A stretch of DNA of 42,692 nt from contig JAEZFP010000009.1 of assembly GCA_023417475.1 (NCBI GenBank), forward strand, positions 1-42,692. Direction: 5' to 3'. Made by a program: the position numbers and the translations under genes. Below are positions 34,696 through 42,388 of the stretch, in pieces. Numbering within the stretch: the stretch's first letter is position 1; the number at the start of each line of letters is the position of its first letter. The notes beneath the pieces were generated by a model. The model saw nothing but the letters and a program-made list of their open reading frames with translations. It had not been told where the DNA came from and searched no databases. Origin of the DNA: Bacillota bacterium (GTDB lineage Bacteria; Bacillota; UBA4882; UBA8346).

Positions 34696-35859
34696 ATGGC
34701 GTTAAGACAGCGACAATTGATCCTTTTCATCCCCGTTCTGATCGGCGCGACGCTGTTCAGCGGCTGTTGGAACTACCGCGAAATCGACGATCAGATCATT
34801 ATCGCCGGATCGGCGGTTGATTACAACAAAGAAAATAACGAATTACTGCTCACAACCGAGATCGCCTTACCTAATTCCTCAAAGGAGCAAAATTTTGTCT
34901 CCAAAGTCTACCAAGGCAAAGGCCGCAATCTCGCGGAGGCCGTCGTCGACTTACGCTCCAAAGCCGGGCGGAATTTATTATGGAGTCACTCCAAAGTTAT
35001 TATTTTCGGTGATGAATTACTCCGGCGGCCAAAGTTGTTCATCGGCACGTTGGACTGGATCAAACGCACTGAGGATATGCGGGACACTTTGTGGCTTTTG
35101 ATCTCGGCGGAAAAAACCGGCGCGGCGATTTTTGAGAAATCCAAACCGCAAACCCAGAAAATTACGGCCTTTTTTCTGGATTACCTGTTTCTCACTGGAA
35201 AATCCGAATCGTTTGTCAGTGTCCCCTTCTGGAAATTCCTCACCGACTTGCAGTCTTCCAGTAACGCTTCGGCCTTACCGTTAGTGCGTCTGTCCGACTC
35301 CGCCAGCGGCACTCTCCCGCTGATCGAAGGGACGGAAATGTTCAACGCGACCAAAACCGGCGGTCGACTGGACGGCAATCAAACTAAATTTTTGTTACTG
35401 CTAACCAATAATTTAAATCAGGCGATTTTTGCGCCCGAACAGTCGGAAAGCAGCGCATTTCAAGCCGTTTCACTGAAGACTATCCACAGTCGGGCCATTA
35501 TCGAACCGGAAAGATCCCCCCAAGGTTTGGTAATGAAGATTCAAGTTATGATGGAGGCGCAAATCCAAGAGATTGACAGTGAGAACGATATCTTCAAACC
35601 GGAGCAGGTCAAAAAAATCCAACAAGGGGTCGCCACGGTAATCGCCAAAAAAATCACCACCTTTATCAGGCAGATTCAAAAAGATCAATGCGATGTGATC
35701 GGTCTGGGCAACAAAGTGGCGATCAAGTACCCCGAGTTGTGGCAGTCTTTACAAAAACGGTGGAGGGTTGAATTTGCCAAAATCCCCGCCAAAGTTCATG
35801 TCAAATTGCTGATTTCCGGTAGCGAGCAAAGTATGGGAACGACGAAAGTGGGGCGATAG
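34696..35859 (+). CDS. Spore germination receptor C subunit, Ger(x)C lipoprotein
   Basis: The 387-residue protein has a lipoprotein signal (hydrophobic 8-20, lipobox LFSGC with Cys24). It then follows the GerC pattern: CWNYREIDDQIIIAGSAVDY, GRNLAEAVVDLRSKAGRNLL, WSHSKVIIFGDELL, and a C-terminal domain with KKIQQGVATVIAKKITTFI. It is anchored on the outer face of the spore inner membrane. ATG 34696 is preceded by GAGGAG at 6 nt. It lies 28 bp after the A-subunit gene, in the same operon. Confidence 0.93.
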   Translation: MALRQRQLILFIPVLIGATLFSGCWNYREIDDQIIIAGSAVDYNKENNELLLTTEIALPNSSKEQNFVSKVYQGKGRNLAEAVVDLRSKAGRNLLWSHSKVIIFGDELLRRPKLFIGTLDWIKRTEDMRDTLWLLISAEKTGAAIFEKSKPQTQKITAFFLDYLFLTGKSESFVSVPFWKFLTDLQSSSNASALPLVRLSDSASGTLPLIEGTEMFNATKTGGRLDGNQTKFLLLLTNNLNQAIFAPEQSESSAFQAVSLKTIHSRAIIEPERSPQGLVMKIQVMMEAQIQEIDSENDIFKPEQVKKIQQGVATVIAKKITTFIRQIQKDQCDVIGLGNKVAIKYPELWQSLQKRWRVEFAKIPAKVHVKLLISGSEQSMGTTKVGR

Positions 35860-35860
35860 C

Positions 35861-36073
35861 ATGTTTCTAGCGGTTATTATTGGATTTGGGGCGATCGGTT
35901 TTCTGGAAATCGTACCGTTAATCCGCAAGCGCCAATACAAGGAGTTGCTGCTATACTCCGGCCTTTTTTTAAGCGCCTTTTTACTCACCCTGCTGCTCAG
36001 TTTGGAGGTTAAACCGCCCAGTCCCGCCAAAGCCATGGATGAATTGCTCAAGCGATTCGGACGCCCCGGTTGA
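35861..36073 (+). CDS. Small two-helix membrane protein of the germination operon
   Basis: The 70-residue product has two predicted membrane helices (about 2-19 and 30-46) joined by a basic loop, RKRQYKELLLY, and a C-terminal tail with AMDELLKRFGRP. The ATG follows the GerC stop by one base, indicating coupled translation. Short proteins of this layout occur beside ger operons in other spore formers, but I know of no assigned family name for this one. A receptor-accessory role is inferred from position. It is small, but the tight spacing and clean topology support a real gene. Confidence 0.75.
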   Translation: MFLAVIIGFGAIGFLEIVPLIRKRQYKELLLYSGLFLSAFLLTLLLSLEVKPPSPAKAMDELLKRFGRPG

Positions 36074-36122
36074 GACTGCGCCGCTGAAGAACTATCTATC
36101 GTAAGCTTAACGGGGTCTTTAA

Positions 36123-37223
36123 TTATTTGCGGAATTGGGGCGCCAGTTTCCGTTTGCGAAATTCGGCCACCCCATACGTGATGATGGGTATGACCATCAG
36201 ATACGGTATCGAATACGGAACCAGGTCTTGTTTCAGCCATTGCGTGTAATCGAGCGGACCGTCGAAGAAAAAGAGCGAGGCGGCAAAGAGCGATAGCCCG
36301 ATCGGGGTGATCAGAAATTGATAATTATCTTGGAAACCAAAGGTCCGGGCCAGCGCTTTGCAACAGACCGTAAAGTAAACATTGGTTTTGACAAAAGCTC
36401 CCACAATAAAAACGGTGGACAACATCAATTCAAAACCGTGCAAATAGGTGCCAAGCATAATGAGGGAAGCAGCGATATAGGTCGGATAATATACATCCGA
36501 AGCCAATTTAATCCCCAAAACCAGGACGCTGGAGACGGAGATCGTCAATACGCCCAAAGCGCCGATGCTGGGACCGATTAACAAAACCCGGTAGGGTGAT
36601 TTCGCTGAACGGAAAGTTTTGAAAAACCCTGAGAAGATCACAATTTCCCCCAACGGAAAAATAAAGGTCGACAAGGCGCCGTATAAAATCGCACCCAGCT
36701 TTTCATGGAACGGCGGCAGGAGGTTATCCAGATTCATCATTGGAAAAAGCCCGATGATTAACATGCCGATCGAAAGTAACGTCGGAATCAGAAAAAACGT
36801 GGCGAAGTTACTGATTAACCCGACTCCCCCTTTGACCATCCAGATACAGATCAACGTAATGAAGATATCGAGCACGACTTTCGGGGTGTCCGGCAGCGCG
36901 GTTGTTTTGATGAATTGAATCAGAAACGTGTTGATCAGGACCGAAACATAAAAACACGAGAGGATGTAGACGACATTGATCAGCTTCGCCAGAACTTTCC
37001 CGAAGCAAAGTTCAAATACTTGAAAGATATCCAGATCGGGAAATAACGTTTTGACCCTGGCGATCAGCAATCCCATGACCATCGTCATCAAGTAACAGAT
37101 CAAAATGCCAACCCATAAGTCCTTCTTCGCTTCCAGCGAAAAGATGACTAACGAAGAGGTGCCAACGATATAAAGGACAATCACCGCGATACATTGCTTG
37201 TCCCCCACGCTCTCTTTATGCAA
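36123..37223 (-). CDS. Spore germination receptor B subunit (GerB/GerAB, endospore germination permease)
   Basis: The 366-residue protein has about ten membrane helices and the GerAB/amino-acid-permease pattern: IVGTSSLVIF near the N-terminus, DIFQVFELCFGKVLAKLINV, and FPMMNLDNLLPPFHEKLGAI, the conserved cytoplasmic loop. PLGEIVIFSGFFKTFRSAKS follows. It would form the ligand-sensing membrane subunit with the A and C products. Start is TTG 37223 behind GGAGG (7-nt spacing). A weak forespore-type signal (TGAATG-N17-CAATAAT) precedes it. It is encoded on the strand opposite to its partners and converges on them, 49 bp apart. Confidence 0.92.
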   Translation of the reverse strand: MHKESVGDKQCIAVIVLYIVGTSSLVIFSLEAKKDLWVGILICYLMTMVMGLLIARVKTLFPDLDIFQVFELCFGKVLAKLINVVYILSCFYVSVLINTFLIQFIKTTALPDTPKVVLDIFITLICIWMVKGGVGLISNFATFFLIPTLLSIGMLIIGLFPMMNLDNLLPPFHEKLGAILYGALSTFIFPLGEIVIFSGFFKTFRSAKSPYRVLLIGPSIGALGVLTISVSSVLVLGIKLASDVYYPTYIAASLIMLGTYLHGFELMLSTVFIVGAFVKTNVYFTVCCKALARTFGFQDNYQFLITPIGLSLFAASLFFFDGPLDYTQWLKQDLVPYSIPYLMVIPIITYGVAEFRKRKLAPQFRK

Positions 37224-37284
37224 ACGGTCGCCTCCGTTGAACTCATATCCACAACAGCTTTTTTCCTATTATTGCCATCGTCAA

Positions 37285-37307
37285 AACGGTTCATTCATTA
37301 AACCGTT
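37285..37307 (-). terminator. Terminator of the ogt-alkA-adaA operon
   Basis: AACGGTT and AACCGTT pair around a 9-nt loop directly after the adaA stop. On the minus strand TTTTG overlaps the stem end. The short stem makes it a moderate terminator. Confidence 0.5.
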
Positions 37308-37310
37308 AAA

Positions 37311-37859
37311 TTATTGCCGGCGCCGGCGCAACGTTCCCGGCGCCACGCCCCGCAGCTTTTTAAAGCAGGCGTAAAACGCCGCCAAACTTCCAAAGCCGCA
37401 CGTTAATGCAATCTCCAATACGTTTTGGTCCGTATTTTGCAGCAGTTGGGCAGCTTTGGCAACCCGCAATTGATTCAGGAACTCTACCGGAGTCATTTGA
37501 AAGCCCCGGCGGAACAACCGGATCAGTTGATTTTGACTGACATTCAGCTGTTTGCGAGCGGCGGCGAGTTGCTCCCGGTCGTCGTAGTAGCGTTCAAAGA
37601 GCGTTTTCACCTGGCTAAGCAGTTCGGCGTCGGGTTGATAAATCGCCAGCTCGGGGCGGCAACGTTTACAAGGGCGGTAGCCCCGGGTGGCCGCCGCCGC
37701 ATAATGGGGGAAGATTTCGACGTTAGCACGTTGCGGCGTCTTTGATTTGCAGGACGGACGGCAGGCGATACCGGTGGTTTTGACCGCATAAATAAATCGA
37801 CCGTCAAATATCGGGTCGCAGCGAACGATGGCGTCCCATTTTCGATCATCCAGTTGCAA
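37311..37859 (-). CDS. adaA: Methylphosphotriester-DNA methyltransferase/AraC-type regulator (AdaA-like)
   Basis: The 182-residue protein begins with the Ada zinc domain: WDAIVRCDPIFDGRFIYAV, Cys33-RPS-Cys37 and Cys64-KR-Cys67 as zinc ligands, the first Cys of which is the methyl acceptor. It ends with an AraC-type helix-turn-helix (ARKQLNVSQNQLIRLFRR, ALTCGFGSLAAFYACFKKL). It lacks the C-terminal alkylguanine transferase domain of E. coli Ada; that activity is encoded separately by ogt upstream, as in Bacillus adaA/adaB. Start is TTG at 37859 behind AAGGGGG. Methylation of the Cys would turn it into an activator of this operon. Confidence 0.92.
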   Translation of the reverse strand: MQLDDRKWDAIVRCDPIFDGRFIYAVKTTGIACRPSCKSKTPQRANVEIFPHYAAAATRGYRPCKRCRPELAIYQPDAELLSQVKTLFERYYDDREQLAAARKQLNVSQNQLIRLFRRGFQMTPVEFLNQLRVAKAAQLLQNTDQNVLEIALTCGFGSLAAFYACFKKLRGVAPGTLRRRRQ

Positions 37860-37883
37860 AAGCCTGCCCCCTTTTCCGGCGCA

Positions 37884-38495
37884 TTAGGTGTTACCTTCCG
37901 TTGCTAACCGCCACAAGTAAAACGAAGCGACCGATCCATACGGCGAATACCGTTTCCGGTAGCGCGCAAATTGGGTTTTGTCCAATTGCGTTAAGCCATA
38001 AAGCGCCATCATCCCGCGCCGGATCGCCAAGTCCCCCCAACTGACCACATCGGGCCGTTCCAGCGCGAAGATTAACAACATTTCCGCCGTCCACACACCG
38101 ATACCCGGCAAGACCGAAAGCTGTTTAATAATCTCCGCATCCGCCAATTCCGGCAAATCATGAATGCGCGCTTCGCCGCTCAACACCGCCGTGGCGATTC
38201 CTTGAATGTATCCCGCTTTACGCATTGAGACGCCGCATTGTTGAATTTCCGTCAATGAGGCGACTGCCAGCGCCTCCGGGATAATTGCCCCAAATCGATC
38301 CCGGACCCGTTGCCAAACCGTGGCTGCCGCTTTGGCCGCAATTTGCTGAGCGACAACACTTTGGACCAGTGCGGCAAAAAGATCGGGATTTACTTCGCGT
38401 TCAATCAGTCCGATCCGCTCAATGGCTTGTCCCAATTTCGCATCGCTTCGCTTCAGGTAATCCATTTCCTTCTGGCCATAATCAAAACTGGGCAT
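37884..38495 (-). CDS. alkA: DNA-3-methyladenine glycosylase II (AlkA-type, HhH-GPD)
   Basis: The 203-residue protein has the helix-hairpin-helix and GPD motif LSVLPGIGVWTAEMLLIFAL (about 126-145), followed by VVSWGDLAIRRGM with the catalytic Asp. An upstream AQQIAAKAAATVWQRVRDRF helix pair matches the AlkA/Mag fold. At 203 residues it lacks the N-terminal domain of E. coli AlkA and resembles the compact yeast Mag-like type. The ATG at 38495 lies within the 3' end of ogt (14-bp overlap), so translation is coupled. It removes alkylated purines in base-excision repair. Confidence 0.9.
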   Translation of the reverse strand: MPSFDYGQKEMDYLKRSDAKLGQAIERIGLIEREVNPDLFAALVQSVVAQQIAAKAAATVWQRVRDRFGAIIPEALAVASLTEIQQCGVSMRKAGYIQGIATAVLSGEARIHDLPELADAEIIKQLSVLPGIGVWTAEMLLIFALERPDVVSWGDLAIRRGMMALYGLTQLDKTQFARYRKRYSPYGSVASFYLWRLATEGNT

Positions 38496-38955
38496 GGCGT
38501 TGTTCCAATTCCAAAAGATATTGTTTGGCGGGGAGACCGCCCCGATATCCGGTGAGTTTCCCGTTTGCCCCGACCACCCGGTGACACGGGATAAAAAGGG
38601 GCAGCGGATTGCGATGGTTCGCCAAACCCACCGCCCGGCAGGCCTTGGGCCGGCCGATACTTTGAGCGATCGCTTGGTAACTACGGGTTTCGCCGTAAGG
38701 AATGGCGGTCAAACTGGCCCAGACCTTAAGCATGAAGTCGGTTCCGGCGGGCGCCAGGGGTACGGTGAAAAACCTCCGGTCACCCGTCAGGTACTCGCGC
38801 AATTGCGCCGCCGCCTCGTTCAGAACGGCGGATTCACCCGCCACCGCATCCGCCGGTGGCGCTTCCCCTTGAAAAAGCAGTTGGGTGACGGCGCTTGAAT
38901 TGGCGACGATAGTCATTGCGCCGATCGACGTGGCAAAAGCGTAGCTAAGTTTCAT
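38482..38955 (-). CDS. ogt: Methylated-DNA--[protein]-cysteine S-methyltransferase
   Basis: The 157-residue protein has the suicide motif LFIPCHRVVGANGKLTGYRG with the active-site Cys at about residue 124. The preceding helix-turn-helix is YGETRSYQAIAQSIGRPKAC with RAVGLANHRNP. It repairs O6-alkylguanine and O4-alkylthymine by irreversible transfer to Cys. ATG 38955 has AGGAG in front; a longer frame to 39063 lacks a site. First gene of the operon. The 5' leader contains a TTGTCCTT/AAGGACAA hairpin at 39029-39047. Confidence 0.94.
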   Translation of the reverse strand: MKLSYAFATSIGAMTIVANSSAVTQLLFQGEAPPADAVAGESAVLNEAAAQLREYLTGDRRFFTVPLAPAGTDFMLKVWASLTAIPYGETRSYQAIAQSIGRPKACRAVGLANHRNPLPLFIPCHRVVGANGKLTGYRGGLPAKQYLLELEQRHAQF

Positions 38956-39028
38956 TGATTGCTCCTCAATTAAAAATTCCGAATGTGCAGGTCCACCCAG
39001 TTGTGCTTTGAAGCCCAACTGCGCTCCT

Positions 39029-39047
39029 TTGTCCTTAAAAAGGACAA
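39029..39047 (-). promoter_or_regulatory. Hairpin in the ogt leader region
   Basis: TTGTCCTT-AAA-AAGGACAA is a perfect 8-bp inverted repeat with a 3-nt loop about 75 bp before the ogt start. It could be an operator or an RNA hairpin; no U run follows, so it is not an intrinsic terminator. The rest of 38956-39339 contains no gene that I can support. Confidence 0.35.
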
Positions 39048-39339
39048 CCGCTCCGTAATCCATATCCTGATATAGAGTTCAAAGCCTTATGGTTACCCTT
39101 CGAGGGATCGCACGTAGACTAAAATTCATTCGTATCCTACTTATCTAAGCGGCTTGACTAGATAGTATCTTTGTAACATCAGTTTACCAAAACAACCGCA
39201 GCTTGTCTTGCAGAATTTCACCAGACAATTCCGGAAAAAGATTGACAAATTGTTCAAAACCATCCATACTATTATCCAACCACGCTTTTTGGCAATACTT
39301 TCCGTTAATTTCCGTCACAATCTCCGAGGTGTATGCACG

Positions 39340-40122
39340 ATGTATCTTAGTCTGCTCGTCAAAAACTTCAAACAACAATTCGCCTACCGCTCGGACGTGT
39401 TCTTCCGGATTATCGGCAGCATCCTACGGATTTATATCCAGATCTGCATTTGGACCGCTTTGTTGGGACACGGCGGATTTACCAAAACCGTTTCATTGCC
39501 GGCGATGATCTCTTACGCGATTGTGTCGTATTTCATCTCCGAGTTGATCCATTCGCGGATCTCATATACGATCGCCAACAAAGTCCGGCTCGGCGCCATC
39601 GCCATTGATTTGATCCGCCCGGTCAGTCTGGTTCGTTATCTCTTTTGTGAACAGTTGAGCGAGAATGTTTTTTATCTGATCTTTGCCGGCGGTCCCGTGT
39701 TATTGGTGGCGATTTGCTTTTGGGGATTTACTCTCCCCGCCCTGCCGGTGTTGGCCCACTTTTTAATCAGTCTCGCCTTGGCGGTGATTTTGATGTTCTA
39801 TATCGAAATGGCCGCCGGTTTACTGGTCTTCTGGGTGAAGGACGGCGCTTACGCCGATATGCTCGTCGGCGGTCTCTTTACGGTCTTCTCCGGCAGCACC
39901 ATTCCGCTGTGGTTTTACCCGAAATTTCTGGTGACCGTCGCCAATGCGCTACCGTTCCGTTACATTACCTTTGAACCCATCTCGGTATTTCTTGGCAAAT
40001 ATGATCTGGACCAAGCCCGCCAAGTCATCTTGATCCAGATGTTTTGGATTGGCGTTGTTTGGCTTTTGGAACGGACAATCTGGCAACGGGTGCAAAAAAG
40101 CATCTTTGTCCAAGGAGGTTAA
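39340..40122 (+). CDS. ABC-2 type transporter permease (COG4587-like)
   Basis: The 260-residue membrane protein has about six predicted helices. N-terminal MYLSLLVKNFKQQFAYRSDV, then VSYFISELIHSRISYTIANK, RLGAIAIDLIRPVSLVRYLF and FTVFSGSTIPLWFYPKFLVT match the ABC2_membrane_6-type permeases that occur as a pair followed by an ATPase. ATG 39340 has GAGG 10 nt upstream; the frame is open back to 39208 without a better start. The substrate of this exporter class is not established. The next gene starts immediately after the stop. Confidence 0.85.
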   Translation: MYLSLLVKNFKQQFAYRSDVFFRIIGSILRIYIQICIWTALLGHGGFTKTVSLPAMISYAIVSYFISELIHSRISYTIANKVRLGAIAIDLIRPVSLVRYLFCEQLSENVFYLIFAGGPVLLVAICFWGFTLPALPVLAHFLISLALAVILMFYIEMAAGLLVFWVKDGAYADMLVGGLFTVFSGSTIPLWFYPKFLVTVANALPFRYITFEPISVFLGKYDLDQARQVILIQMFWIGVVWLLERTIWQRVQKSIFVQGG

Positions 40123-40129
40123 TTTGCGC

Positions 40130-40930
40130 ATGGAAATGCTCCAACTTTATCTGGCGTTCTCCAAAGTCAACTTCTTGACGCAGTTGGAATATCGCGCTCA
40201 ATATGTCATCCGGATGCTCTCCAAGATCATTGCCTGGACGGCCGGTTTTGTCCTCATCACCGTCTTGTTGCATAAATTCAAATCAATCGGCGGCTGGAGC
40301 ACTTACGAAGTGTTATTTCTCTATGCCATGGACGTGTTGTCCTACTCGATCGCCGGCACCTTTTTTTACAGTCCCTTCCGCAATCTCGGCCGCAACATCC
40401 AATTGGGCTTGTTCGACGAAGTGTTGACCAAACCGGTCAACCCGTTGCTCTACTATGTATGCACCAAAACCAGCGCCGGCTATACCTGCAATTATATTAT
40501 CGCTTTGATCATCATCGGCGTCAGCTTTAGCAAGCTGGGAATCCAGTTGACACTGGTCAAACTCCTCAACCTGGGGTTGGTGATCATCGGCGCGACATTG
40601 ATTCAGGCGACCGGGTTTATGGTGACGACCATTCCCTCCTTTTGGCTGGTGAAAAGCGATAGTCTGTACCGGTTGTTCTTTGCCAATCTGACCGGGTTTC
40701 TGCAATATCCGCTTTCAATCTACAACCGGAGCATCCAGGTGGTCTTGACCTTCGTCCTGCCGTACGCTTTCATCAATTTTTATCCGGCCCATTATTTTCT
40801 CGGCAAAACGGACGCGTTATTTCATCCTTACTTTCAATATCTGACGCCGTTGGTCGGATTGCTCGCCTTCGCTTTGGCGTACGGCTTTTGGAAACTGGGG
40901 ATCAACAACTATCAAAGCACCGGATCGTAA
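40130..40930 (+). CDS. ABC-2 type transporter permease (COG3694-like)
   Basis: The 266-residue protein has about six membrane helices and the paired-permease features FSKVNFLTQLEYRAQYVIRM, GLFDEVLTKPVNPLLYY, and a C-terminal YFLGKTDALFHPYFQYLTPL. A TTG at 40124 is an alternative start: AAGGAGG (40112-40118) is 5 nt from the TTG and 11 nt from the ATG. The preceding stop lies within this ribosome site, so the two permeases are translationally coupled and probably form a heterodimer with the ATPase downstream. Confidence 0.85.
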   Translation: MEMLQLYLAFSKVNFLTQLEYRAQYVIRMLSKIIAWTAGFVLITVLLHKFKSIGGWSTYEVLFLYAMDVLSYSIAGTFFYSPFRNLGRNIQLGLFDEVLTKPVNPLLYYVCTKTSAGYTCNYIIALIIIGVSFSKLGIQLTLVKLLNLGLVIIGATLIQATGFMVTTIPSFWLVKSDSLYRLFFANLTGFLQYPLSIYNRSIQVVLTFVLPYAFINFYPAHYFLGKTDALFHPYFQYLTPLVGLLAFALAYGFWKLGINNYQSTGS

Positions 40931-40953
40931 AACGCGCAAAGGGGTTCACGCTG

Positions 40954-41934
40954 ATGAGCTTTATTGAAGTCAACCAGGTATCCAAAGAATTTAAGATTTA
41001 TAAACGCCAAAAAGGTTTTGTTAATAACCTCCGTTCGTTGTTGGTCCGGGAGTACGAGACCAAAAAAGCGGTGAACGATATCTCCTTCGCCATCAACCAA
41101 GGCGAGTTGATCGGTTATATCGGACCCAACGGCGCCGGCAAGTCCACCACCATCAAAATGCTCTCCGGCATCCTGCTCCCAACCCACGGGCAGATTACGG
41201 TGGCCGGAATCGTCCCCTACCGCGAACGAAAACGGAACGCGCTCCAGATCGGAGTGGTTTTCGGGCAACGCTCCCAGTTGAATTGGGACTTGCCCACTGA
41301 AGACACCTTTGAATTGTACCGCCGGATGTATAAGGTGGAAACGGCGCGGTACCGCCGGAATGTCGATTTTTTCGTCGAACTCCTGGAGATGCGGGAGTTC
41401 TTTCGCAAACCGGTGCGACAACTCAGCCTTGGTCAAAAGATGCGCGCCGAGATCGCCATTGCCTTGTTGCATGATCCCCAGATTCTCTACCTCGACGAGC
41501 CCACCATCGGGCTGGATGTCGTGGTCAAAAACAAAATCCGCCTGTTCATCCGCGAACTGAACCGCGAGAAAAAAACGACGGTCATCCTGACCACTCACGA
41601 TATGATGGACATTGACCAAATCTGCGACCGGATCATTATGATTGACAAAGGCCGGTTGCTTTACGATCAGCCGCTGGCCAGTTTCAAAAAGTCGTTCTCC
41701 AACGATTATTACGTCCTGATCGAGTTCGCCGACGGCAACCCGCAGCAAGTCGACCCGCGCTTACAATTGATCCAAAAAGAGAACGGCCATAAGTGCCTGT
41801 TCTCCTTTGATAAAGACCGGATTTCCCTCAATGAGGTGTTAATCTATTTCTCGCAGAACTTTCAGATCATCGACATCAGCATCAAGCCGCCGGAGATCGA
41901 CGAGATTGTCAGACGGTTGTACGAGCGGCAGTGA
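40954..41934 (+). CDS. ABC transporter ATP-binding protein (COG4586-like)
   Basis: The 326-residue ATPase has Walker A YIGPNGAGKSTTIKMLSG (about 57-74), Q-loop VVFGQRSQLNWDLP, ABC signature LSLGQKMRAEIAIALL, Walker B ILYLDEPTIGLD and H-loop ILTTHDMMDI. The GQRSQLNWDLP stretch and a C-terminal domain of about 90 residues (VLIEFADGNPQQVD) are typical of the ATPase partnered with ABC2_membrane_6 permeases. ATG 40954 is 9 nt after AAAGGGG. Cytoplasmic energiser of the exporter encoded by the two upstream genes; the imperfect GTCGCC/GGCGAC hairpin after it is a weak terminator candidate. Confidence 0.92.
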   Translation: MSFIEVNQVSKEFKIYKRQKGFVNNLRSLLVREYETKKAVNDISFAINQGELIGYIGPNGAGKSTTIKMLSGILLPTHGQITVAGIVPYRERKRNALQIGVVFGQRSQLNWDLPTEDTFELYRRMYKVETARYRRNVDFFVELLEMREFFRKPVRQLSLGQKMRAEIAIALLHDPQILYLDEPTIGLDVVVKNKIRLFIRELNREKKTTVILTTHDMMDIDQICDRIIMIDKGRLLYDQPLASFKKSFSNDYYVLIEFADGNPQQVDPRLQLIQKENGHKCLFSFDKDRISLNEVLIYFSQNFQIIDISIKPPEIDEIVRRLYERQ

Positions 41935-42012
41935 CGCCGGGCGTTAATCATTTTCGGAATTACTGCAGTGGATAGTCGCCATTTGCTGTCCCGGGATTTC
42001 GGGCGACCTCTA

Positions 42013-42249
42013 TCATTGAATCCGTTGTAACCCACACTCCGCCATGGCGATCATAAATTCCTTTTCTTTCGGCGTGGCGCGGTCATAGCGCACTTTAAAA
42101 AAACTATCGTCTAAATTTTTCTCAAATACGGGATATGCTTCCTTAACCGAAGCAAGGTCAATCTGTTGGTCCTTGATGAACGACCAGACCTGTTTTCCAT
42201 ATTCCTGAAGGAAATACGGATAACCCTCCGTAATTTTAATGATTTCCAA
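42013..42249 (-). pseudogene. Fragment of a multi-domain ATP-binding protein (AAA/archaeal-type ATPase)
   Basis: The 78-residue frame encodes IIKITEGYPYFLQEYGKQVW and FFKVRYDRATPKEKEFMIAM, which match the lid/C-terminal portion of a family of AAA-type ATP-binding proteins. Those are usually several hundred residues long. An in-frame TAA lies three codons upstream, at 42256-42258. The ATPase core with the Walker motifs is absent, and the C-terminus ends abruptly after MAECGLQRIQ. I read it as a remnant truncated at both ends. The 42250-42388 stretch contains no recognisable continuation. Confidence 0.65.
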
Positions 42250-42388
42250 AATTGCTTATTGTAATTATTTCGCGGCTGCGATGACGTAATCATTCGTTCG
42301 ATATGGTGAAAAATATTTGCCCCTCCTTTGTCAATTGTATTCGTTGAAAGTCCGCCAAAACAGTTGCCAGCTCGCTTCCGCTTCGAGC

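Noticed and set aside
39184..39378. 64-residue minus-strand frame before the exporter operon
   Set aside because: No convincing ribosome site, no recognisable domain, and it overlaps the exporter permease start.
40912..41748. 278-residue open frame on the minus strand
   Set aside because: Antisense to the ABC ATPase gene, whose Walker and signature motifs are unmistakable.
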